Below are positions 47,583 to 58,331 of a DNA stretch of 64,000 nucleotides, piece after piece. The stretch is from contig KL197735.1 of assembly GCA_000697665.1 (NCBI GenBank), positions 417,940 to 481,939 on the forward strand. Direction: 5' to 3'. The first letter of the stretch is position 1; the number at the start of each line of letters is the position of its first letter. The translations under genes were made by a program, and so were the position numbers. The stretch comes from Jaapia argillacea MUCL 33604 (Eukaryota > Basidiomycota > Agaricomycetes > Jaapiales > Jaapiaceae). The notes below the pieces were generated by a model that was given only the letters and a program-made list of their open reading frames with translations, searched no databases and was not told where the DNA came from.

Positions 47583-50500
47583 TCACGACCCAAGTTTCCG
47601 AACTCTCCCAGCTCCAACACCCAAACTCCTGACACCCCCAACTCCAACTCCACTAGTAGGCACCGGCATCCTACTCGTCGAAACAGAATTATTCGTAGAC
47701 GCAACACCCCCAGCAACAGTCCCAGCCCTCCTCCTCCCTCCCAATCCCAAACTTCTCACCCCACCCAAACCAGAGGTAGTTTCCACCTCCCTTCTCGCAA
47801 GTTTCCTCTCGCCCAACCCGACCGCACCACCCTTTCGCTCCACCCCAACCTTTTGGTCTGCCGGCACCACACCAGCCTTCCTCTCAACACCACTCCCAAC
47901 AACCTTCCTCTCCCCAACGCCCAAAGAAACACTCCTCCCGATCACGCTAGCAGAAGGCCTCAACAACTTCGAAACAGGAACAGGCTTGATACCCTCCACC
48001 TTCGCCATGCTCCTTTCCCCAACCTTCGCCGTACTCCTCTCCCCGACCTTCACCACACTCGCCTCCCCAACCTTCGTCGTACTCCTCTCCCCAACCTTCG
48101 CTGCGCTCCCCGCCCCAACCACCGACACAGACCTACCCACACCCCTAACCCCAACCCCACTTCTTAACCCAACAGGAACAGGAGGGACAGGCGGAGGTAC
48201 AACCCCAGCACCCGGCCTCTTCACACCCACAACCCTCTTCGCCACCTCCCTCTCTCCACCTCCTAACTTAGTCGGTAAAGGCGGGACAACAGATGGCCTC
48301 CTAGTCCCAGTCGCAACAACACTACCCCTCCTCCCACTCACACTAACACTAACACTAGCTCTTCTCCCAGCTCCGTTGGTGGTGGTGGCAGTGGTGGAGG
48401 TAGAGGTACTAACAGAAGCAGCCTTGTGATGTTTCTTGACAATCTTCAATGCTGGTACAGTCGGCGCTGGAGCAGGTACTTTAGCGGGAGTCGCAAGTGG
48501 TTTGGATGGTTCGTGCCGAGGATGATCAAGTCGAGTCTCGATTCCGCCTTCGATGACTACCTCATCGTCTGGTTTCTCAGATTCAAACACAGTTCCGACA
48601 GTTCCTAAACACGCAGCACTAATCAGCCACCCCACCTCTCCAAAAACACCCCGCGCAAAAACCCACCCCCGGCACCGGTAGCGATCTTCGACAGCGGCGA
48701 AGGAGCTTTGAAGACGGTTGCCGTTCGAGGAGTCAGCTTTGTTAGGCGAGGAGCTAGGAGGAAGGGGCATAACATGTCAGTACAAGCGGGGGGAGGAAGG
48801 AAGAGGATAAGCAAGGCAGGCGGAAAACGCGAGGAAAAAAAGGAACAGAAGGCATGCAAAGGACGCAACGAAAGGCGACGAAGAAACTAGCTGATGGGAC
48901 AGGACATTAACGAAGCGGAGGGGTCAAGTAAGAAAATATAGCCCTCGATAGTAAAGAACACAGCAAACAAGCGAGTTAGAAAAACCTCGCGACGAAAACC
49001 GACAAAAAGGAACTCCTGACATGCGAAAGAAGACAATAGGAAGAGGACTCACTACCATCCTTCCCCTTTTCGCTCTTATTCTCCGGCGCTATCAGAAACT
49101 CATCAGGATCTCTCGTACCCTAAACGAAAGAAAGTACTTACTCTTCACAGTTGGCAGTTGAGCACCAAGCGACTGTTCAACGCCCACAAACTCTCCCATC
49201 TCCTCCTCCTTCATCTTCCTCTCCACCAACTCTCGCTCCCGCTCCCGCTTCTCCCTAATTTCCCTCTCAGCTTCCTTCACCAACCCCAACTCCTCAACCA
49301 ACCCCTCCAACCCCCTCTCCTCCTCCTCCAAATCAAACGAGACCTCTCCGAGACCCGCCAAGAACGAAATCTTATCATTCAATAAATCAAATGACGTCTC
49401 TGGGTTCATGTGCAAGTCGAGGGAGGATAAATCTAGTGAGGTCCTGTTTTGTGTACGGGAGTGGGAGGGGAGGGCGTTCCGTACGCGCAAGTGGGAGTTT
49501 GAGCGAGAGCTGGATTGGGAAGACGGGGGGGCCTGTAAGCCCAACTTCTCCACAATGGAAGGTGTAGCTTTTGGCGTTTGTTGGATCGTAGCGGATGAGG
49601 AAGACCTCTCTCTAGTTTTGAGCGATAGAGAAGGGCTTGGTGTTAGAGCTGAAGTTGAAGAACGTGGTCGTCTTGTGTTCTTGTTAGTCGAAACCGGAGG
49701 TGTATGCTTGGTAGCGGAAATGTGAGGCGAAGGAGTCTTCTCCTTGATCAAAGCTGGAGGAGTCTTCACCTCCTTCACCCAAACCGGCGCACAACCTTCC
49801 CTCGGTGAATCTGGTAAAGGAAAGTCACAAGGGGAGAGTGGTAACGCCACCTCCGACGGATCCGTCGAAGGACGATTCGAAACGGCCTTGAGCGAAGATA
49901 GGGAGGTGTTTAGGATCAAGTTTGAGTGTGAGGAGGGGATGAGGAACGTAGTCGATGATGAGAGATTGGAGTGTGTTATTAGGTTGGAGGACGAATGCGT
50001 GGCCAATTGGGAAGGAGTCAAGTGGGAAGTGGAGAGTGTTGTGAAATCTTGTTGGTGCGAGTCACAGTCGGATGGGGGACAAGTGATTATGATTGGGTCT
50101 TGCGGAGGGAGGGGAGGGTGATCACGTTTGTATAGACGTTTGGGAATAACGGTTTGGTCGTGAAGAGGTGTTCTCCTCGTCGATGGCGTTTGGAATGGGA
50201 CGTCGGGGTGGGGAGGAGTGGCCAAGGGCGTGACGTCCTCTCCACTCGCATGACTACACTCGTCATCGGAATGCCCACAAAACTCAACAATCTCCCCTCC
50301 TTCATCTTCCTCGTCCGACTCGGGTCCACCATAAGCGTCGGCAAGTGTAACGTCGACCAGCCTTCCTCTCGGCGTCCTGGGCGAATCGACCTTCTTGCCA
50401 ACGCCGTCGACAGAAGATTCGTAAGTGCGATTGAAAAAGGCGGACATGGTGATGAGCTTTGGTTTCTCTTCGTCTTTCCTTATCCCTCCTTCCTTCAACC

Positions 50501-50675
50501 CAGCTTCATCCCGAACGGCAGGAAGATCGTTCTCCTTTTCAGAAAGCATGGCGGGCAACGGAGGGACAGGGGGGATAGGAGAAGACGGCTTGCGACGTGG
50601 AGTGTGTGGTGCTGGGGAGTTGAGAGGGTCGAAGAGCTTGAGGACGCTCTTTCTGGGTGCGGTCGGTGCTGTCAT
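47583..50675 (-). CDS. 895-aa disordered Ser/Pro-rich protein, unknown
   Basis: Exons 50675-49142, 49109-49056, 48753-48676 and 48604-47583 join in phase to 895 residues. The start is MTAPTAPRKSVLKLFDPLNSP. Most of the protein is low-complexity Ser/Thr/Pro. A predicted coiled coil lies near residues 450-500 (acidic, Glu/Arg-rich, ending KMKEEEMGEF). Short basic Ser-rich motifs and a tandem KVGERSTAKVGERS-type repeat (about 690-730) lie in the last exon. The first intron must be only 32 nt to keep the frame, which is very short. Without it the protein would end at 49092. No family recognised; a cytoskeletal or cell-cycle scaffold would fit the composition, but this is speculation. Confidence 0.68.
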
Positions 50676-51326
50676 GGTGTTGTGGTTGTGTTGGCTCAGC
50701 GGAGGTTTGCTTTTCGAGAAGCGGTTCGATATGCACGTGAGCCACAAACAACACGTAAATAAACGAGTCACGTGTGGTGTAGGGTTGGGGTGCACTGCCA
50801 CTTCGATCATGTTCAGATCTAGAGTCTGGACGCTCTCGCTGTGTCCTCACGTTGATCCCGCCGTCGATGGCCAGGCGTCTGCTGTCGTCGGCTATCACCC
50901 GCTTCACTACACATCGTCCGCCACCTCTCTTATCAACAAGGACCATGTGTTTGGTTTGCCATATTACTACACCCTATTTAGTCTCATACCAATACCGTCA
51001 GTAACGGGTTTGAAACGAGACTAACACCCGCTGAGCATTGATGATTTCAGTAGGGAAGGAGCTCAATTCTCCTGCTGTCCACATACAGTATGTATCACTT
51101 TCGCCGCGTCGAGATGCTTTGGATCTGCTGGAGTTGGATCACCCCTGACCCTCTGAGATGCACTCAATCATGCGCCTCTCTATACCCAGTGAGTGTAATC
51201 TTTCTTTTCTTTTCCATCCAAGTATGTCAACCATCGTCCATAACACAAGGCTTCCGTAATGCTGCAGCAATGGCGAGCGGCGAGCTGTCTCCACCCATAT
51301 GCATCTCTCTCCCCCCTCTCACCATC
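50676..51326. other. Intergenic, no recognised gene
   Basis: Holds the promoter of the 895-aa gene on its left side. Short open frames occur on both strands with no recognisable product. It ends at the tRNA. Confidence 0.4.
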
Positions 51327-51430
51327 GGCCGACTGGCGAAATGGCATCGCGTCTGACTACGAACCGGAGGGGTCGAACCTTCATTGCTTACGTAATCAGG
51401 AGACTGCAGGTTCGAGCCCTGCGTCGGTCA
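51327..51430 (+). tRNA. tRNA-Arg(ACG) with a 32-nt intron
   Basis: The acceptor stem GGCCGAC pairs with GTCGGTC (one G-U), discriminator A. The D stem is GCG/CGC. The anticodon stem TCTGA/TCAGG encloses the loop CTACGAA with anticodon ACG at 51359-51361. The T arm GCAGG-TTCGAGC-CCTGC is perfect. The intron, 51363-51394, sits one base 3' of the anticodon, the canonical place for nuclear tRNA introns. A34 would be edited to inosine to read CGN codons. Confidence 0.9.
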
Positions 51431-52277
51431 CTTCTCCATCGAACCAACACTTTTGTTTTTCTGGGTATTGATATTTTGAACTTGGCTGGAGCAGATGGTC
51501 GGCAGCAGAAGATTGGACCCTGCTGGGAATTTTTTGCGTCGTCATCGTCATTTCGCCTTTCTACGACGGACCACGGTGGAGGTTCGAGGACGAGATACTC
51601 ATACATTCGTGTAGCCGGTCATCGCGGCTCGCCTTCAGGTCCAAGTGGTGCCAAACGCCATCCACACCCACTGTAGTCTCAGGCTGGCATCAATCATTCC
51701 AAGCCGTCCCTCAAATCAAAAGAAGCGCTACGTAGGAGGTGAATTTCTCCACTTGTTTTCTTCGCAAATGTAGATCTGGAGTATACGAGGGGTTTTGTCT
51801 AGGGAGAAAACACTTTTGAAAAAAAAAACAGGTTCGGTTTGTATCTCGAAGTGATTATCCTGTAACCCTCTCCCCCTTGCGCATATCTCGGAGGGTAGAA
51901 CGGAAGACGGTTCACAGAATCCCTCGGATTGACCAACGCAGAACCTGAACCGCCCTTACAGCAGATGCACGAAAACCTTACAACTCGGAACAAGCTACAA
52001 AACTCGCTTTGACTGGGATATGTTCACGAAACCACCAAAGGATCAGGTCTTCGACGACGAGACCAGACACCGAAAGCGAAAACTGGATCAGCGGATGAAA
52101 CAGGTTTACGAAATTCTACCCGAGGTTCATTAGGAAGTGCATTCAACACGACGTGATATCGAGAAATAGGACAAGATGGCAGGTATAAATTAATGCAAAT
52201 AGGAAAGTCATCGAAGATTCGTGGACAATGTGGATATGAACCAAGGTGCTGGTCGACAGCGATGCCACGGAGGAGAA
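51431..52277. other. Intergenic, no recognised gene
   Basis: A T-rich stretch follows the tRNA at about 51448-51475 (Pol III terminator-like). Short frames only. From about 52120 the sequence is the 3' flank shared by the copies of the 291-aa gene. Confidence 0.4.
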
Positions 52278-53347
52278 TCATAACTCTTCGACGTCTTCGT
52301 CAGCAACGCACGAGATCCTTGAAAAGACTCGACGGAATGGGGCTAAATGGCGAGCGAGGTGCACACACTATCAGTCTCAAGCGTTTTGGAGAGCGACGAC
52401 GATACGAACCTAGGATGGGGGATGTAGGGGGAGAAAGAAGACTGATAATCGAAGGTCGACGAAGGCTGGAACTTGGCGACTTTTCTTTGCAAACATGCAT
52501 CTGGAGTTCGCGCGTGCTTTCGTAGCGGCTGTCGCATTGCCTGCACGAAAAGTTCCTACGGAACGGCATCGTCGCCAGTGGGTTCTAAGATAAAGAAACG
52601 AGGAGGGAGATGACTCACAATCGATCAGAGAGATTGTGGATATGAAGATGGAACATGAGAGCACGGATATTCGGAAGGATATCGTTACAGCTCAGCCGCT
52701 CGCAAGCAATTTCTCGATTGCCTCTTCCAGCGCGGAGCATCATCAAAGTAGCTTCATGACGCTAGTGCACCGAAAAAACAAGATCAATCAGCGCTAGGCA
52801 CGAATGCAACCACAAAGGAGCTTACAGCTAATTCAAGCTCATCTTCCCTGGAACTACTAAACCTAGGCCTAAGCTCTCCTTTGCCAATCTCAGAGGTGGT
52901 CTCTGACCCTGAACTGAGATCCACAGAGCTCGCATCACCCTCCAAACTGGGTCGCTCAACGACCATACCTCCCAATACCTCCTGCGTCCAGCGCGCTCGA
53001 AACATAGCAGCGTATTCTTGTGCCTCACTACTACACCTCGTACGTCCCGAGCCACCATATGAAGATGAACTGGGGAGGAGGATAGAGTTGGGTTGGGAGG
53101 GTGGCCTAAAGTGGAACGAACTGAATTGGTCGTGGGGATTGTCGTGTTCGGAAGAGTCTTTGTCCGAGTATGAGGACCCAGATGAGATGGGTGAGGGCGA
53201 GGAAGGAAGGAGAGGGAATATAGTGCCGTGTCTCCTCGTATCCCGTTTTGGATCTCGCTCTGGGGAGGGAGAGAAAGAGGGTCGACGGGTTGGGTAAGAG
53301 AGGGAGAGCATGATCATTTCTTGAGTGGCTGCGTCGATCGTGTCCAT
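52278..53347 (-). CDS. 291-aa Ser-rich zinc-knuckle protein, copy C (intact)
   Basis: Exons 53347-52826, 52761-52619, 52555-52410 and 52342-52278 (522, 143, 146 and 65 nt) match copy B exactly in length. The N-terminus MDTIDAATQEM is followed by a Ser/Pro-rich disordered half, the RHEATLMMLRAGRGN helix and the CRQC...HVC knuckle. The end is VADEDVEEL. A TATA-like box sits 106 bp upstream. It is divergent from the intact COQ4 with about 510 bp between starts. As the neighbour of the only intact COQ4 and GRDP genes, this is probably the ancestral copy. Function unknown. Confidence 0.78.
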
Positions 53348-53452
53348 GGCTCACTGTCAAAGGGCCGATAACGAAGGTGAGTAGGGTAGAGTAGTAGATC
53401 AGATACGATTCGAAACTCAAGATAAGTGGAACACAAGGAGGGGTTGTGATAC

Positions 53453-53460
53453 CTTATATA
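53453..53460 (-). promoter_or_regulatory. TATA-like box of the 291-aa gene copy C
   Basis: TATATAAG on the minus strand, placed as in copy A. Confidence 0.5.
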
Positions 53461-53860
53461 CCGGAACAAATGTGGACTGGTCGTTACTTCCGCATTGTGG
53501 TCGCTTTGAAGAACAATTCCCAGTGGCTTCGCGGCAGTCCACCCAGGTCAAAGAGGCTCAAATTTGATTCGTCGATTCGTTCCGACGGTCCATAAGTGGC
53601 TGAGGTCGGCCACGATGGTTGAATAAAAACGCCAGTCAGAACCATGTGTGATTGGCTTTGGGGAGAGGTTTGTACAAAGCCAACAAGGAGGTATGTGGTT
53701 CAAGCTGTGGTTGCAGATTGAAGTCGACAAAGCGATCGGAGCGTTCCGCTCACTTTGGTTCTTTGTTGGGATGTCAAGTTGCAACGTTGACGTCTCTATT
53801 AAGCCCATCTCCTCCGCATTTCTTCGTCCCACTTCATCTCGAAATCTAGTGTTAACGAGA

Positions 53861-54870
53861 ATGTCGCTTATTTCATCATGCGCTAGAGCCTCTAGGCAAG
53901 CCCCTACGCGAATGGCAACGCGTAGTTCAATAGCACACCTCCAAAATCCACGTCGGACCCTCAGTTCAAGTTCACAAACACCAGCCTATCCCGGTCACAT
54001 TCCTCTCAACTGGTTCGAGAATGCCTTCCTTGCTTTTGGTTCTGCCGCCATGTCTCTCGCAGACCCTCGTAGAGGCGGTAAGCAACCATCCACACCTCGC
54101 TGCTTACTCCCAAAACTAACGCACTTCCGTTTCACAGATATGATTGCTGCGCTTGGAGAAACGACTGCTGGACCTGCGTTACCTCGACTACGCGATCATA
54201 TGTTGAACAGTGCAGAGGGGAGACAAATATTAAAGGATAGGCCACGTATCAACTCTGATACAGTTGACATGAACGCGTTGGCTCAACTCCCAGAGGGTAC
54301 TTTCGGAAGAGCGTACGTGACTTGGTTGGAGAGATGCGGCGTTACACCTGATACACGAGCACCAGTATGTTCAATCTCCACCCTTCCACGCTTGTATTTT
54401 GAACGAGCATCGTCCTGCAGGTTCACTACATCGACGACCCGGAACTTGCCTATGTGATGCAACGATACCGCGAATGTCACGACTTTTACCATTGCATTGT
54501 CAACCTCCCTGTCGACGTCTCATCTGAACTCGCAGTCAAATTCTTCGAATTCGCAAACCTCGGTCTCCCAGTCGCAGCCATCTCAGCTGCATTCGGTCAT
54601 CTCCGCCTCGACTGGCCAAAACGTCAAAGACTTTTCGGTGAATACGTTCCTTGGGCTATGAAGTGTGGTGCGAGTGCAAATAGTTTGATTACGGTGTATT
54701 GGGAGAAGAGGTGGGAGCAGGATTTTGGAGAGCTGCAGAGGGATATTGGCGTTTGGAGTGCGCCAGAGACGAAGTGGAGGAAACCTTTGAGTGAGGCGAA
54801 GATTGCTGCTGAGAAGAGGAGGAAGATGGCGGAGATGGCTTTGGCGGAAGGGGCAGAGGCTTCGTCGTAA
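53861..54870 (+). CDS. COQ4: Ubiquinone biosynthesis protein COQ4
   Basis: Three exons (53861-54077, 54138-54364, 54421-54870) give 297 residues, the usual length. Residues 1-40 are rich in Ser and Arg without acids, a mitochondrial targeting type. The metal-binding motif H168-D169-x2-H172-x11-E184 is complete, and the MNALAQLPEGTFGRAYVTWL and DDPELAYVMQRYRECHD blocks are typical. Coq4 sits on the matrix face of the inner mitochondrial membrane, organises the coenzyme Q biosynthetic complex and is linked to the C1 decarboxylation and hydroxylation steps. The start is the ATG before MSLISSCARAS, shared with the pseudogene copies. It is the only intact one of four COQ4-derived loci here. Confidence 0.96.
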
Positions 54871-55537
54871 TGTAACTGTGAGTTGTTGGATTGACTCGTG
54901 TCTCTGCATTTTACTGAACGTTGGGCCCTGATTCAGTGCTCAGCGATACTCGTCTGGATATTGCAGATCTTTATAGCGAATATAGAATCTTGAAGTACAC
55001 CCACGCAACCTTTCTCTGGTTATCTCATTGGGGCCGAATCTCTGAGAAAACAGCATTGTTGACAAGCGTTAGATCAGAAACCCCCTATTATCACAGGTTT
55101 TGGTCACTCTGGCCTTAGTCGGCCAAAGTACCTTGGGAACGCGAGAGGTTCTGCTTCTGAACTCCGGGACTAGTTTACGCTGAGCCTGTAAAGCGCCCTG
55201 CACGGGGTACTTTATCCTCCATCGTCAACGGGCCTGACCAGGAACTTTGACTCAGTTTCCGTAGTGTCCGCGTTGGAGGTGCTCCATTGCATATGTACAG
55301 CACCGACTCCTCACTGATATCCGGGATTGGAGTTGTGGGTCTTGACAAATTTTGATAGCCGGAGGAAGTTGTACAGCCTTTGAACCAAGAACGTACCTCA
55401 GGTTCTCAGAAGGCCTGCTTTAGGTTGCTTATCGCCTCCTGACCATGGGACAGTATCACTTGACCTGTGTTCCTGAACCCTGCTTACTTGCTGCGGTCAA
55501 ACCCAGCTCCCACTGCCGTTCCATCCCCCCAGAGTCA
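54871..55537. other. Intergenic region COQ4 / GRDP-like gene
   Basis: No gene seen. It contains the 3' end of COQ4 and the promoter of the next gene. Confidence 0.5.
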
Positions 55538-55545
55538 TATATAAA
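55538..55545 (+). promoter_or_regulatory. TATA box of the GRDP-like gene
   Basis: TATATAAA, 36 bp before the ATG at 55581, which implies a very short 5' leader. Confidence 0.6.
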
Positions 55546-55580
55546 CCCAGCCCCGAATCGTTGCTAGCCTACATCACACC

Positions 55581-58296
55581 ATGTCCGAACAATCTCCCCC
55601 CACTTACGAAGCACACGAAGTACCCCCTCCAGCCTACACTTTCCCCACCACCTTTCCAATCGGTTCAAGAAACACTCCCCATCCATTGATCAACCCCGAA
55701 CAATTGAAGTTTCATCTCACTCTCTTGCGATCATTTCATGACTTGAGGGTATCTGTCGAGGAGCGCGATTGGAGTGACGTACCACATGTGCCCACCGATA
55801 AGGGGCTGAAGTGGCCTTGGTTCTTGAATTTGGCTGTTGAGAGGTGAGTAATTCCACTCGTGCATCGCGGGGGTGGGAGAGGGTTCGCAGTTGGGTGGCA
55901 TTGATGCTGACGAGGCTAATATAGGTTCGAGAGATGGGTTCATTCCCTTAGTTCCTCAGAGGAGTCGGTTGAATCATGGGTTGAGAAACGTATGCCTCCC
56001 CTCGACGTTCTCATGGTTTGGCATGCCTACTGCTTGAATCCTGGGTATGTTTTTCTCGATGTGACAAACCACCCAGTGCTTATCAATGAGACGCCTTGCA
56101 TCTTTTATTTGGTCATTTTCATTAGATGGTACGCTGAAGACAGGATGCGAAACTCCTTCCTCAGCAAGCTCCCTAAACTTGGTAATACCATTATCGAACT
56201 GACAGTAAGTGCTCCACTTCCACCATTATTATTCGACTCCTATCTAAGGGTTATTTGGTTGTTCTTCCTTACCAAGGCGTTCGTCGGTAACCCCTCTACC
56301 TACAAACCCTCATCCACACGAGAGGCATCGTGGGTCCGCAAGATGAATACCCCATTTGATCCAATCGAATCAGCCCGTCAACTCCACACACGAAAGGTCA
56401 AGTGCCCCAAATGCGATACCAACATCGATACCCGTGCGTCATCCTCCCACAGTTATCAATCATTTAGTGAATTAACGGTTGTCCATCAGCATTCGTGAAC
56501 GCAGAAGCGACTGGCTATGCTCAACGCGGGTTTGCGATTAATTGTCCAGGATGCTCCTTCACGATCACCAAAGAGGTTTTGGGTACAGCCAAGTTTGCGA
56601 GGGACCTCTCGCGGGAGATGGGTGATGCCGAAGTCGCTAAATACAAAGATGGTGTATATCTCGCGTTCGTCCTCATCTATCCTTGTTTGGCTCCCTATAC
56701 ACAATTAACCCTACGACTTCTTCACAGTGGAACACTTTTCACCCCGACTAACATTCGCGACGCCAGCCGTGCCAAGCTAGTCAAGTCTACCATCCTCTCC
56801 CGCTCCTCTGTCTTCAAGTTATTGATTCAACAAAAGGCGAAGTTGGATGAGGAGGAGAGGGCGAAAGCTTTCGCTGAGGCGATGAAGTATTCACCCGCGT
56901 TGGCGAGGGCTATGGCTGGTAGGGGTATGAAGGGAGGCGGAGGGCGACTGTAAGTACCAATCGAGATGGAAGTGAGGTTTTGCTAATGTTGGAGTTGCAG
57001 ACTCCTCAGGATTATGAACGCATATACCGATGATAGGCCGTTCTCGGTTGAGCTCGTCGGGGCTGTACGTCTCTTTACCAATAGGTTTATCCAATGTTGG
57101 TAATTGACGCAATGATTTACAGGTCCTGCGTCAAGGTTCTTTCGTTAACAAGATGTACGACCTAGGATGGACGGATCCAGGTTTCTTTGATTCCGCTGAG
57201 GATATGGTCGCTTTGCAACATTGTGTTGCTCGATATCACGCGTTCGTCTCTCCTTTTTGATTTATACGTATCATCATTGGTTGACTTTCGTGATGGGACT
57301 AAAGGTTCTTGGATCTTATGACTTCCTCCCCATCTGGTTTCTTTGTCCCGACTTTGGATATCGACTTGGCTTGGCATACCCATCAACTCTACGCTTATAA
57401 GTATATGGAGGATTGTGGGAAGTATGTTGGAAGGTATATCGACCAGTATGTTCATCGCTTCCACCATACTCGACCCATCGTTTGACACCTCCGGTCATTC
57501 CAATTGTAGTGATGACAAGGTTGAGGAGAACCACCTCGCATTATCTTTCGACCTTACTTGCCGGGCATGGAAGGTACCGTCCATCTTATTTACCCTCCGA
57601 ACAATCTTTCACGACCTTTTTCAGGCACGCTATCAGGTCCCGTATACCCACTGCGGATGTCCTCTCCCAGGCGAAACGATCGGCTCGCGTCTCTCCCGTC
57701 TAACGACAAACATTCTCGCAAGTCACATGGGCCATACAACGCCTGGTCATCTCTGCCCACCTACCAATGACCCATCAATCCTCTCTGCCACCCATCCCAG
57801 CGACCATAACGCCGTATACGTCTCTGGAACCAAAGCCAGTGAGACCAAACGACATATTAGGACTGAGAAGATGAATAAGAGGCGATTGAGAGATGCAGAG
57901 GATGTGAAGAAGGGTAAGTTAGATGAGGAGAGGTATAGGAGGGGCCAGGCACATGACCCTGCGTTCTTGGTGGCGGTTCCGATGTACTATTATGCTTATG
58001 GTGGAATTGGAGGGATTGGAGGTTGTGTTGGAGGATGTGGTGCTGTTATGGGTGGTGGAGGGTGTGCAGCGGTGAGTAGCATCTTCCTTTCTTGGTGTCC
58101 TAATCCTTTGGGTCGATCACTCACTATTATTGGTTAGGGTGCTGGAGGATGCGCAGTTGGTGGGAGTGCATGTGGGTCTGGAGGGGGATGTGGAGGTGGT
58201 GGGTGTGGGGGTGGTGGTGGCTGTGGTGGCGGAGGTGGTTGTGGAGGTGGTGGAGGTTGTGGTGGAGGTGGAGGTTGCGGTGGAGGTGGAGGTTGA
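55581..58296 (+). CDS. GRDP-like (glycine-rich domain-containing) protein
   Basis: Twelve exons (55581-55843, 55925-56044, 56126-56204, 56277-56433, 56490-56664, 56728-56949, 57001-57064, 57123-57241, 57305-57445, 57510-57573, 57625-58071, 58138-58296) join in phase to 669 residues. Two blocks typical of the family are present, MVWHAYCLNPGWYAED near 118 and LDIDLAWHTHQLYAYKY near 417, together with a CPKC...CPGC zinc-like pair near 210 and 235. The C-terminus is a Gly-rich stretch, ending in about 50 residues of Cys-Gly repeats (CGGGG units). GRDP proteins of plants and fungi carry this double helical domain; their biochemical role is not settled. A decayed mirror copy lies at 32040-32720. 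Confidence 0.85.
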
Positions 58297-58331
58297 ATCA
58301 AACAATCAATATTTGGATGTCGTGGACATGT

